From positions 1-12,625 of the forward strand of contig JASLAX010000073.1 of the NCBI GenBank assembly GCA_030146875.1: 12,625 nt of DNA, given 5' to 3'. Of the stretch, positions 1 to 6,450 are shown in pieces; position 1 is the stretch's first letter, and every line of letters starts with the position of its first letter. The translations under genes were made by a program, and so were the position numbers. This DNA is from Longimicrobiaceae bacterium (GTDB lineage Bacteria > Gemmatimonadota > Gemmatimonadetes > Longimicrobiales > Longimicrobiaceae). The notes under the pieces were generated by a model. The model did no database searches and was not told the DNA's origin. It saw nothing but the letters and a program-made list of their open reading frames with translations.

Positions 1-84
1 AGGGCGTGGGGCTTGCGTGCGGCCGGCCGTCCCGGGCGTACCTCGCCGCGGAAGCAACGCACTACGCAGAAAAGAGGAACCACT

Positions 85-1008
85 GTGCAGAAGCGGAAGA
101 TCGGATCGCTGGAGGTGTCGGTCGCCGGGCTGGGCTGCAACAACTTCGGGACGCGGATCGACGAAGCGGCCACGGCCGGAGTGGTGGGCGCCGCGCTGAA
201 GGCCGGCATCGACTTCTTCGACACGGCCGACGTGTACGGCAAGGGCCGCAGCGAGGAGTACCTGGGGCGCGCGCTCGGCGGCCGGCGCGGCGAGGTGGTG
301 ATCGCCACCAAGTTCGGCAGCAGGATGGACGAGGAGCGGAAGGGCGCGCGCCCGGAGTACGTCCTGCGCGCGGCGGAGGACAGCCTGCGCCGCCTGGGGA
401 CGGACTACATCGACCTGTACCAGATCCACCGCCCCGACCCCGAGGTGCCCATCGCGGACACGCTGGGCGCGCTGGACGAGCTGGTGCGGGCGGGCAAGGT
501 GCGCGAGATCGGCTGCTCCAACTTCTCGGCGGAGCAGCTGCGCGAGGCGGAGGCCGCGGCGCGCGGGCGGGCCCGCTTCGCCAGCGTGCAGAACGAGTAC
601 AGCCTGCTGCACCGCGAGCCGGAGGCGGAGATGCTGCCCGAGTGCGGGCGCCAGGGTCTCGCCTTCCTGCCGTACTTCCCGCTCGCCAGCGGTCTGCTCA
701 CCGGCAAGTACCGCCGGGGGCAGTCGGCGCCCGAGGGAACCCGCATCACGGAGGGCGGGTGGCGCTCGGACGTGCTCACGGACGAGAACCTCGAGCGGGT
801 GGAGGGGTTGATCGGCTTCGCGGAGTCGCGCGGGCCCACCCTGCTGGAGCTGGCGTTCTCCTGGCTGCTCGCCCGGCCCGCGGTGGCGTCGGTGATCGCG
901 GGGGCCACCTCGCCCGCGCAGGTGCGGGGCAACGCTGCCGCCGCCGGCTGGGAGCTGACGGACGCCGACCTCGCGGCGGTGGACGCGATCGTCCCGTCGG
1001 GGCGCTGA
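85..1008 (+). CDS. Aldo/keto reductase (NADPH-dependent oxidoreductase family)
   Basis: A 307-residue protein of the aldo/keto reductase TIM-barrel superfamily, cytoplasmic, expected to reduce aldehydes or ketones with NAD(P)H; the substrate cannot be told from sequence. The catalytic tetrad is visible: Asp46 and Tyr51 in FFDTADVYG, Lys76 in ATKFG and His115 in YQIHRP. Other family signatures are GCSNFS (143-148), SVQNEYSLL (167-175) and the C-terminal cofactor loop VIAGATSPAQV (270-280). I chose the GTG at 85 because the AKR N-terminus (QKRKIGSLEVSVAGLGCNNFG) begins there and GAGGA (74-78) lies 6 nt upstream; an in-frame ATG at 13 would add 24 residues with no homology look. Length is normal for the family. 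It stands alone on the + strand, 114 nt before the next gene. Function as an AKR is secure, physiological role unknown. Confidence 0.93.
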   Translation: MQKRKIGSLEVSVAGLGCNNFGTRIDEAATAGVVGAALKAGIDFFDTADVYGKGRSEEYLGRALGGRRGEVVIATKFGSRMDEERKGARPEYVLRAAEDSLRRLGTDYIDLYQIHRPDPEVPIADTLGALDELVRAGKVREIGCSNFSAEQLREAEAAARGRARFASVQNEYSLLHREPEAEMLPECGRQGLAFLPYFPLASGLLTGKYRRGQSAPEGTRITEGGWRSDVLTDENLERVEGLIGFAESRGPTLLELAFSWLLARPAVASVIAGATSPAQVRGNAAAAGWELTDADLAAVDAIVPSGR

Positions 1009-1020
1009 CGCGAGCCCGAC

Positions 1021-1038
1021 ATGCGGAGGCTTCCGCAT
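1021..1038 (+). terminator. Hairpin after the aldo/keto reductase, possible weak terminator
   Basis: A 7-bp perfect stem (ATGCGGA / TCCGCAT) with a 4-nt loop starts 12 nt after the aldo/keto reductase stop codon. No T-run follows, so it is not a canonical intrinsic terminator; it may stabilise the 3' end or be incidental. Confidence 0.35.
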
Positions 1039-1069
1039 CGTCGTCTGGGCAGTTCGATCAGCTTCCGGA

Positions 1070-1095
1070 CGGAATCAGTGCGACATACCATTCCG
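1070..1095. promoter_or_regulatory. Inverted repeat upstream of the DUF4160/DUF2442-HicB pair, possible operator
   Basis: CGGAAT (1070-1075) and ATTCCG (1090-1095) form a 6-bp inverted repeat with a 14-nt spacer, 28 nt before the DUF4160 start codon. A heptamer TTCCGGA occurs directly repeated here too (from 1063 and from 1091). Toxin-antitoxin-like operons are commonly autoregulated through such sites, but no recognisable -35/-10 pair accompanies it, so the operator role is inference only. Confidence 0.25.
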
Positions 1096-1122
1096 GAGCA
1101 CATCAACTGAAAGCCTGGTGGA

Positions 1123-1383
1123 ATGCCCCGCGTCAGTGAATTCTTCGGCATCGTCATCGCACTGTACTACAACGACCACGCTCCACCTCACTTCCATGCG
1201 AAGTACGGCGGAAGCGAAGCCGAGATCGCGATCGAGACGCTGGAGGTGGTCGAGGGTTCGTTGCCGCGGAGGGTGTTGGCCCTCGTGCTCGAATGCGCGG
1301 TGCTGCACCGTGAGGAGTTAGGGGCCAACTGGAATGCCGCACGGCGCGGGGAGCCGCTTTCACGCATTGCCCCGCTGGAATAA
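1123..1383 (+). CDS. DUF4160 domain protein, putative toxin-antitoxin-type partner
   Basis: An 86-residue protein that is a DUF4160 domain almost end to end. The hallmark is the N-terminal segment MPRVSEFFGIVIALYYNDH followed by the His-rich APPHFHAKYGG (20-30), with a negatively charged stretch (EAEIAIETLEVVEG) and the closing W70NAARRGEPLSRI. No signal peptide or membrane segment is seen, so it should be cytoplasmic. DUF4160 genes are often found directly beside DUF2442 genes, as here (next start 10 nt downstream), and the pair is suspected to be a toxin-antitoxin module; biochemical activity is not established as far as I know. Start: the ATG at 1123 is preceded by GGTGG and gives the family's typical N-terminus. 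Confidence 0.9.
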   Translation: MPRVSEFFGIVIALYYNDHAPPHFHAKYGGSEAEIAIETLEVVEGSLPRRVLALVLECAVLHREELGANWNAARRGEPLSRIAPLE

Positions 1384-1393
1384 TGGAGGAACG

Positions 1394-1948
1394 ATGATCC
1401 GAGTCCGCTCCGTCTCGCCGCTCGACGGCTTCCACCTTCGTGTAGGGTTCACGGACGGCACGGAGCGCGACGTGGACGTGGAGAATTTCCTTCGCGGCCC
1501 GGTCTTTGAGCCGGTCCGGCAGGACCGCAGCGTCTTCGAAGCCGTCACGGTCGACCCGGACCTTGGCGCCGTCGTCTGGCCAAATGGCGCCGACATTGAT
1601 CCGGACGTGCTATACGGCCGCTTCGAGCCTGTCTGGGCGGAAGCAGGTTCGTTCACTGACACCCAGCTCATCTCGAAGCTTGGATGGTCGGGTCGGGTCG
1701 CGGAGCCCCGTCCCACGCCTGCGTACGGCGTGGCAAGCCATGAGTTCACGGTGGTTATCCACCGTGACGCCGAAGGCTTCTATGTAGCTACAGTACCCGC
1801 TATGCCTGGTTGCGAGGTCCGGGACCGATCTCGCGATGGGCTCACCCGACTCGTCCGCGAAGCCATCCGCCACGCCATTGAAACCCGAGCCGAGCCCGCT
1901 GCGAGCATGGAGTTCGTGGGCGTACAGGTCATCGACGTGCCGATATGA
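1394..1948 (+). CDS. DUF2442 domain fused to a HicB-like antitoxin domain
   Basis: A 184-residue two-domain protein. Residues 1-80 are a DUF2442 domain (RVRSVSPLDGFHLRVGFTDG, and the signature AVVWPNGADIDPDVLYG at 59-75). A proline-rich linker (about 95-112) leads to a HicB-like domain at about 116-184: EFTVVIHRDAEGFYVATVPA, MPGC (137-140), the helix LTRLVREAIRHAIE, and the C-terminal EFVGVQVIDV common in short HicB-like antitoxins. Each half alone is a familiar antitoxin-like protein; the fusion is not the usual form. The ATG at 1394 is used because GGAGGA (1385-1390) lies just upstream and residue 1 matches the DUF2442 start; an in-frame ATG at 1334 lies inside DUF4160. It is translated directly after DUF4160 and most likely forms an operon with it. 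No HicA (small mRNA interferase) is adjacent, so the cognate toxin is presumably the DUF4160 protein; that is inference. Confidence 0.85.
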   Translation: MIRVRSVSPLDGFHLRVGFTDGTERDVDVENFLRGPVFEPVRQDRSVFEAVTVDPDLGAVVWPNGADIDPDVLYGRFEPVWAEAGSFTDTQLISKLGWSGRVAEPRPTPAYGVASHEFTVVIHRDAEGFYVATVPAMPGCEVRDRSRDGLTRLVREAIRHAIETRAEPAASMEFVGVQVIDVPI

Positions 1949-1981
1949 CGCTGCCTACTCTGCATCCGCCGTAGACGCGAC

Positions 1982-2012
1982 GAGCGGGACACCCACGCCG
2001 GGCGTCCCGCTC
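1982..2012. terminator. Bidirectional hairpin terminator between converging genes
   Basis: GAGCGGGAC (1982-1990) pairs perfectly with GTCCCGCTC (2004-2012) across a 13-nt loop, a 9-bp GC-rich stem. It lies between the ends of the DUF2442-HicB gene (+) and hisF (-). On the + strand a T/C-rich run (TCTCGTCTCT) follows, so termination is most plausible for the + gene. Confidence 0.6.
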
Positions 2013-2047
2013 TCTCGTCTCTGCCACGTCCGATGTCGTCCCGCCCC

Positions 2048-2818
2048 TCAGCTCCGCACCGGGTGCCCCCGCTCCGCCAGGAAGCGCCGCGCCTCCTCGA
2101 TGGTGTGCTCCCCGAAGTGGAAGATGGAGGCCGCCAGCACCGCGTGCGCCCCCGCGCCCAGCGCCTGGTCCAGGTGCTCCAGCGTCCCCGCGCCGCCCGA
2201 CGCGATCACCGGCACCGCCACCGCCCCGGACACCGCCCCCAGCAGCTCCAGGTCGTACCCAGCGCGCGTCCCGTCGCTGTCCATGCTGGTGAGCAGCACC
2301 TCCCCCGCCCCCAACTCCACCAGCCGCGCCGACCACTCCACGGCGTCGATCCCGGTGGGCGTGCGCCCGCCGTGCGTGAACACCTCCCAGCGCGGCGCCT
2401 CGCCGGGCCCTGTGACCCGCCGCGCGTCCACCGCCGCCACCACGCACTGCGAGCCGAAGTGGTCCGCCGCGCGCGAGATCAGCTCCGGGTCGCGCAGCGC
2501 CGCCGTGTTCACCGATACCTTGTCCGCCCCCGCACCCAGCAGCGCGTGGAAGTCGTCCACGGAGCGCACGCCGCCGCCCACGGTGAGGGGGATGAACACC
2601 GAGTCCGCCGTGCGCCGGATCACGTCCAGCAGCGCCGGCCGCGCCTCGTGCGACGCGGTGATGTCCAGGAAGCACAGCTCGTCCGCGCGCTCGCGGTCGT
2701 ACCTCACCGCCTGCTCCACGGGGTCGCCCGCGTCGCGCAGCCCCTCGAACCGGATCCCCTTCACCACCCGCCCGTCCCGGACGTCCAGGCAGGGGATGAT
2801 GCGCTTGGCTAGGGCCAT
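2048..2818 (-). CDS. hisF: Imidazole glycerol phosphate synthase cyclase subunit HisF
   Basis: 256 residues, normal length. HisF is the TIM-barrel subunit that takes ammonia from HisH and converts PRFAR to imidazole glycerol phosphate and AICAR, the branch point between histidine and purine synthesis. Diagnostic sequence: RIIPCLDVRDGRVVKG with catalytic Asp11; TVGGGVRS (79-86); KVSVNTAA (100-107); VAAVDARR with catalytic Asp131; LLTSMDSDGTRAGYD (175-189); and the phosphate-binding VIASGGAG (204-211). The ATG at 2818 sits 10 nt inside the end of the upstream dapF-type gene, with GGGAG (2828-2824) 5 nt before it, so the two are probably translationally coupled. It is the last gene of the histidine run; its partner hisH lies two genes upstream. 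Confidence 0.97.
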   Translation of the reverse strand: MALAKRIIPCLDVRDGRVVKGIRFEGLRDAGDPVEQAVRYDRERADELCFLDITASHEARPALLDVIRRTADSVFIPLTVGGGVRSVDDFHALLGAGADKVSVNTAALRDPELISRAADHFGSQCVVAAVDARRVTGPGEAPRWEVFTHGGRTPTGIDAVEWSARLVELGAGEVLLTSMDSDGTRAGYDLELLGAVSGAVAVPVIASGGAGTLEHLDQALGAGAHAVLAASIFHFGEHTIEEARRFLAERGHPVRS

Positions 2819-3699
2819 GACAGCTCCCGCAGCCGCTGCACCATCCCCGCCGTGAGCGCGCCGGAGTACACGTCCTCCACCGGCCCGCGCAGCAGCAGCC
2901 CCCAGTCCTCGCGCACCGTCACGTGCAGCGTGCCGCCCGGCATCCTCACCTCCACCTCCCGCTCCGACACCAGCCCGCGCCGCACCGCCGCCGCAGCCAC
3001 CGCGCAGGCGCTGGAGCCCGAGGCCGTGGTCTCCCCCGCCCCGCGCTCCCACACCCACGCCTCCACGGCGCCCGGCCCCACCGCGCGCGCGAACTGCACG
3101 TTGGTGCCGCGGGTGAACGACGCGTGCGTGGAGATCTGCGGGGCGCGGCGGCGCATGTCCTCCTCCTCCACCACGTCCTCGAACACCACGCAGTGCGGGT
3201 TGCCCACCGACACCGCGGTGACGTCCATGCGGTCGCCCGCCGGGAGCTCCAGCACCTCCGCGTCCGTGTCGCGCTCCGGGCCGGTCATCCCCACGGCCTC
3301 GCTGCGGAACACGGCCGTCCCCATCTCCACCTCCACGTCCAGCACGCCCTCGCGGCTGCGGCCGCGGATCACGATGGCGACGGTCCCGCCCGGCGTCTCC
3401 ACCGTGAACGGCGTGCCCTCGCGCACCGCCCCGTTCTCCAGCAGGTACGCCGCGAAGATGCGCAGCCCGTTGCCGCTCTTCTCCGCCTCGGAGCCGTCCG
3501 GGTTGAAGATGCGCACCCCGAACTCCGCCGCGTCCGACGGCACCAGCGCCAGCACGCCGTCCGAGCCGACGCCCGTGTGCCGGTCGCAGAGCATGCGCAC
3601 CGCGGGGGGCGTCAGCGAGAAGGGGAGGCCGGCCAGGCGCAGGGCGACGTAGTCGTTCCCCAGCCCGTGGCCCTTGAAGAAGCTCACACGTTCACTCAT
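2809..3699 (-). CDS. dapF: DapF-family protein (diaminopimelate epimerase-like) with Ser/Ser in place of the catalytic Cys pair
   Basis: 296 residues with the two-lobed DapF architecture. Seen: KGHGLGNDYV (9-18), DRHTGVGSDGVL (39-50), IFNPDGSEAEKSGNGLR (64-80), SVGNPHCVVF (164-173), and ERGAGETTASGSSACA (218-233). True diaminopimelate epimerases interconvert LL- and meso-DAP for lysine and peptidoglycan using two cysteines, one in the CGNG motif and one in the ACGSGACA motif. Here both are serine: Ser75 (codon AGC, 3477-3475) and Ser227 (codon TCG, 3021-3019). Substrate-binding segments (NPDGSE, GNPH, ERGAGET) remain. It may be a divergent functional epimerase with Ser-based chemistry or an isomerase of the same fold with another substrate. 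It lies between hisH and hisF, 122 nt after hisH, and overlaps hisF by 10 nt. Fold assignment is firm; the epimerase function is doubtful. Confidence 0.85.
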   Translation of the reverse strand: MSERVSFFKGHGLGNDYVALRLAGLPFSLTPPAVRMLCDRHTGVGSDGVLALVPSDAAEFGVRIFNPDGSEAEKSGNGLRIFAAYLLENGAVREGTPFTVETPGGTVAIVIRGRSREGVLDVEVEMGTAVFRSEAVGMTGPERDTDAEVLELPAGDRMDVTAVSVGNPHCVVFEDVVEEEDMRRRAPQISTHASFTRGTNVQFARAVGPGAVEAWVWERGAGETTASGSSACAVAAAAVRRGLVSEREVEVRMPGGTLHVTVREDWGLLLRGPVEDVYSGALTAGMVQRLRELSWP

Positions 3700-3821
3700 G
3701 GCGACTACTCAAGCCGAAGAGAAATGGTTGCAGATCAAGGCGCGCGACGAGTCCCGACTGAGGCGTACGTGGTTGTACGCCGCAGGGAGGGAGGAGGAGC
3801 AGCAACGCAGAGCTGCGCCAT
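3700..3821 (-). other. 122-nt spacer inside the his block with a 7-bp hairpin
   Basis: Other junctions in this block overlap, but hisH and the dapF-type gene are separated by 122 nt. On the - strand the spacer has a pyrimidine-rich stretch just after hisH, then GGCGTAC / GTACGCC (3762-3768 and 3775-3781), a perfect 7-bp stem with a 6-nt loop, and no T-run after it. I see no convincing promoter or strong ribosome binding site before the dapF ATG. It may allow separate control of dapF-hisF. Confidence 0.45.
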
Positions 3822-4451
3822 TTATCGAAGGCGGGCGAAGTTGGCGAGCAGCCGCAGCCCGTCCTCCTGGCTCTTCTCCGGGTGGAACTGGATCCCCCAG
3901 ACGTTGTCGCGGCCCACGATGGAGGCGAAGCGCACGCCGTAGTCGCACCACCCCAGCACGTCGCCCTCGTCGGGGGCCTGCACGGCGTAGGAGTGCGCGT
4001 GGTAGAAGAAGCGCGGGCGCGCGCCGGCCACGCCCTCCAGCACCGGGTCGGCGGCGGTGCGCTCCGTGAACTCCACCGAGTTCCACCCCATGTGCGGGAG
4101 GTGCAGGTCCGTGCGCAGGCGGTCCACGCCGCCGCGCAGGAGCCCCAGGCCGCGCACGCCGGGCGCCTCCTCGCTCCCCTCGAAGAGCAATTCCATCCCC
4201 ACGCAGATCCCGAAGAACGGGCGCCCCGCGGCCACGTGCCCGCGCACAGCGTCGGCGAGGCCGCCGGACTCCAGGTTGGTCATGCACTGCCCGAAGTGGC
4301 CCTGCCCGGGGAGCACCAGCCGCTCCGCGCGGCGCGCCTCCGCCGGGTCCGAGGTCAGGCGCACCTCGGCGCCGCCGTGCTCGAACGCCTTGACTACCGA
4401 GCGCAGGTTCCCCGCCCCGTAGTCCAGCACCGTCACGCTCCCGGTGCTCAC
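3822..4451 (-). CDS. hisH: Imidazole glycerol phosphate synthase glutaminase subunit HisH
   Basis: 209 residues, usual length. HisH is a class I glutamine amidotransferase that hydrolyses glutamine and channels ammonia to HisF. The triad is intact: nucleophile Cys83 in FFGICVGMELLF, His190 and Glu192 in WGIQFHPEKSQ. Further family marks are VLDYGAGNLRSV (8-19), LPGQGHFGQCM (47-57), PHMGWNSVEF (119-128) and FYHAHSY (149-155). The start is GTG at 4451: it forms a GTGA overlap with the hisB stop codon, a classic coupling arrangement, and the protein begins exactly at the family N-terminus. No ATG in this frame is close. The gene after it is the dapF-type gene, not hisA or hisF. Confidence 0.96.
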   Translation of the reverse strand: MSTGSVTVLDYGAGNLRSVVKAFEHGGAEVRLTSDPAEARRAERLVLPGQGHFGQCMTNLESGGLADAVRGHVAAGRPFFGICVGMELLFEGSEEAPGVRGLGLLRGGVDRLRTDLHLPHMGWNSVEFTERTAADPVLEGVAGARPRFFYHAHSYAVQAPDEGDVLGWCDYGVRFASIVGRDNVWGIQFHPEKSQEDGLRLLANFARLR

Positions 4452-5047
4452 AGCGCGCCCTTGGTGGAGGGGACCGTGTCCGCGCGGCGCGGGTCGATGC
4501 GGGTGGCGGCGTCCAGGGCGCGCGCGGCGGCCTTGAAGGTGGCCTCCACCACGTGGTGCGCGTTGTCGCCGCGGATGCCGTCCAGGTGCAGCGTGATCCG
4601 CGCCTCCATGGCGAACGCCCGCCAGAACTCGGCACACAGCGCCGCGTCGAAGTCCCCGATCCGCGGCTGCCCCGCCGGGAGCGGCACCTCGAAGTGCACG
4701 AAGGGGCGGCCGGAGACGTCCACCACCGCGCGCACCAGCGCCTCGTCCAGCGGCACCGTGGCGTCGGCGTAGCGGGCGATGCCGCGCTTCTCCCCGAGCG
4801 CGTCCAGGAACGCGCCGCCCAGCACGATCCCCACGTCCTCCACCGTGTGGTGCGCGTCCACGTGCAGGTCGCCCTCGCAGCGCACGGTCAGGTCCAGCAT
4901 CCCGTGCCGCGCCAGCGCGTCCAGCATGTGGTCGAAGAAGCCGACGCCCGTCCGGACGTCCGCCTCCCCCGCGCCGTCCAGGTCCACGCGCACGCTCACC
5001 TGCGTCTCGCGCGTGCGGCGCGAGCGCTCCCCCACCCGACCGGCCAT
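4448..5047 (-). CDS. hisB: Imidazoleglycerol-phosphate dehydratase HisB
   Basis: 199 residues, a monofunctional dehydratase (no histidinol phosphatase domain). It removes water from imidazole glycerol phosphate to give imidazole acetol phosphate, the HisC substrate. The di-manganese site motifs are present: FFDHML (37-42), DAHHTVED (64-71) and NAHHVVEA (162-169), plus the C-terminal PSTKGAL. The N-terminus RTRETQVSVRVDLDG is typical. The ATG at 5047 shares one base with the hisC stop (TGATG), and GGGAGAGGG upstream is a good ribosome binding site. Its 3' end overlaps hisH by 4 nt. The order C-B-H is a common bacterial his cluster order. Confidence 0.97.
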   Translation of the reverse strand: MAGRVGERSRRTRETQVSVRVDLDGAGEADVRTGVGFFDHMLDALARHGMLDLTVRCEGDLHVDAHHTVEDVGIVLGGAFLDALGEKRGIARYADATVPLDEALVRAVVDVSGRPFVHFEVPLPAGQPRIGDFDAALCAEFWRAFAMEARITLHLDGIRGDNAHHVVEATFKAAARALDAATRIDPRRADTVPSTKGAL

Positions 5048-6174
5048 CAGCCCTCTCCCAGGATCCGGCGGAGCGCCGCGAGGAAGGCGTCGTCCTCCTC
5101 GGGCGTTCCGGCGTTCACGCGCAGGCAGCCCTCCAGCATGGGGTACTTCGACACGTCGCGCACCAGGATGCCGTCCTCCTCCAGCAGCCGGTCGAACAGC
5201 CCCCGGTGCCCGATCGGCGCATCGACGCGGAACAGCACGAAGTTGGCCGCGCTGTCGAACACGTGGATCCCCGGCATCTCGCCCATCTCCCGCAGCAGCC
5301 GGTCGCGCTCCCGGCGGATCATCTCCACCGCCGGCAGCAGCAGGGCGCGGCCGCGCAGCACCTCCGCGGCCGCCACCTCGGTGTAGAAGTTCACGTTGTA
5401 CGGCAGCTTCGCCTTCCCCACCTCCGCCGCCAGCGCCGGGTGCGCCAGCATGTACCCCGCGCGCAGCCCCGCCAGCGCGAGCGCCTTGCTGAAGGTGCGC
5501 AGGACCACGAGACGCGGGCGGCCCTCCAGCAGCGGGATGGCGTCGAAGCCGCCGAACTCCACGTACGCCTGGTCCAGCAGCACCAGCGCGGACGTCTCGT
5601 CGTGGACGCGCAGGATCTCCTCGCGGGTGAGCGCGGCCCCCGTCGGGTTGTTCGGCGTGCAGAGGACGACCACCGCCGCCTCCGTCTGCCGCGCGGCGCG
5701 GACGATCGCGTCCACGTCGAAGCGAAGGCCGTCGTCCAGCGGCACGGAGACCACCGTCCCGGCGTTCACCTCCGTCATCAGCCGGTAGAGCGTGAACGTC
5801 GGCTCCGGAATCACCACCGAGACGCCCGGCCCCACCGTCACCGCCAGCACCGCCTGGATCAGCTCGTTGGACCCGTTCGCCACCAGCACTCCGTCGGCCG
5901 GCCAGCGCGTGGCCTCCGACACGGCGCAGACGAAGTTCTCCGCCACGAACGGAGGATAGCGGTTCCACGGCCGCTCCGAGAGCCGCACCGCGATTCGGCG
6001 CTTGAGCGACCAGGGGATGTCGTACGGGCTCTCGTTCTGGTTGAGCTTGGTCCGCGGCTCGGAAGGGCTCAGCGTGTACGCCGCCAGCGCGCGCACCGAC
6101 GGCTTGACGTGCGCGAGCGCCGCCTCGGGGCTCTCGCGCGGGGAGTCCGGGACGGAAGCAGGCTGTGGCTGCAT
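5047..6174 (-). CDS. hisC: Histidinol-phosphate aminotransferase HisC
   Basis: 375 residues, fold-type I PLP aminotransferase that transfers the glutamate amino group to imidazole acetol phosphate. Seen: LNQNESPYDIP (44-54), YPPFVAENF (73-81), VANGSNELIQ (98-107), the PLP-site TPNNPTG (173-179), LLDQAYVEF (199-207) and the Schiff-base Lys230 in RTFSKALALAGLRAGY; the carboxylate-binding Arg352 is in CLRVNAGT. The ATG at 6174 leaves an N-terminal extension of about 25 residues before the conserved VRALAAYTL; no Shine-Dalgarno is evident before it, so a slightly different start is possible. The open frame continues upstream to 6312 in low-complexity sequence that I do not consider coding. It is the first gene of the his run seen here; hisG and hisD are not in the window. 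Confidence 0.95.
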   Translation of the reverse strand: MQPQPASVPDSPRESPEAALAHVKPSVRALAAYTLSPSEPRTKLNQNESPYDIPWSLKRRIAVRLSERPWNRYPPFVAENFVCAVSEATRWPADGVLVANGSNELIQAVLAVTVGPGVSVVIPEPTFTLYRLMTEVNAGTVVSVPLDDGLRFDVDAIVRAARQTEAAVVVLCTPNNPTGAALTREEILRVHDETSALVLLDQAYVEFGGFDAIPLLEGRPRLVVLRTFSKALALAGLRAGYMLAHPALAAEVGKAKLPYNVNFYTEVAAAEVLRGRALLLPAVEMIRRERDRLLREMGEMPGIHVFDSAANFVLFRVDAPIGHRGLFDRLLEEDGILVRDVSKYPMLEGCLRVNAGTPEEDDAFLAALRRILGEG

Positions 6175-6383
6175 CGACGACCGAGTTGTGGAGATGAGAT
6201 GACCCCCGCCGAGCGGAGGCCGAGCCGCTTCGTCCTGCCGATCCTCCGGACGACGCCGCGGCTCCGTATGCCCTGTGCGACTGGAGGACGAACTCCCGAG
6301 CCCTCCTGTCACCCCGTCGTTCGTTCGCGATGCCGATGAGGGCCGCCAGCGTCGGGACCCCGCCTCGTCGCGAGGCCGTGCTT

Positions 6384-6440
6384 CCCTCTCCCGCGCGCGG
6401 GAGAGCGGTGGCGGCCCTCAGGCCCGCCGGGTGAGGGCCC
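6384..6440. repeat. REP-like palindromic element, copy 1 (downstream of purA)
   Basis: CTCTCCCGCG (6386-6395) is followed at once by its exact complement CGCGGGAGAG (6396-6405). Next to it GGCCCTCA (6413-6420) pairs with TGAGGGCC (6432-6439). The layout CCCTCTCCC, GGGAGAG, then GGTGAGGG is shared with the element at 8032-8070. The second stem begins 11 nt after the purA stop and probably also ends purA transcription, although no T-run follows. Confidence 0.65.
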
Positions 6441-6450
6441 GCGCGCCGGC

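Noticed and set aside
6..1139. Long + strand open frame in another phase over the aldo/keto reductase
   Set aside because: Arg/Gly/Ala-rich low-complexity translation with no family resemblance; the overlapping frame from 85 encodes a complete AKR with its catalytic tetrad.
1334..1393. Upstream ATG at 1334 for the DUF2442-HicB gene
   Set aside because: It lies within DUF4160 and would add 20 residues without homology; the ATG at 1394 has a GGAGGA site and matches the DUF2442 N-terminus.
6175..6312. N-terminal extension of hisC to an ATG at 6312
   Set aside because: The added 46 residues are low-complexity Ser/Arg/Gly-rich, and HisC proteins begin near the later ATG; the stretch is better read as the hisC leader.
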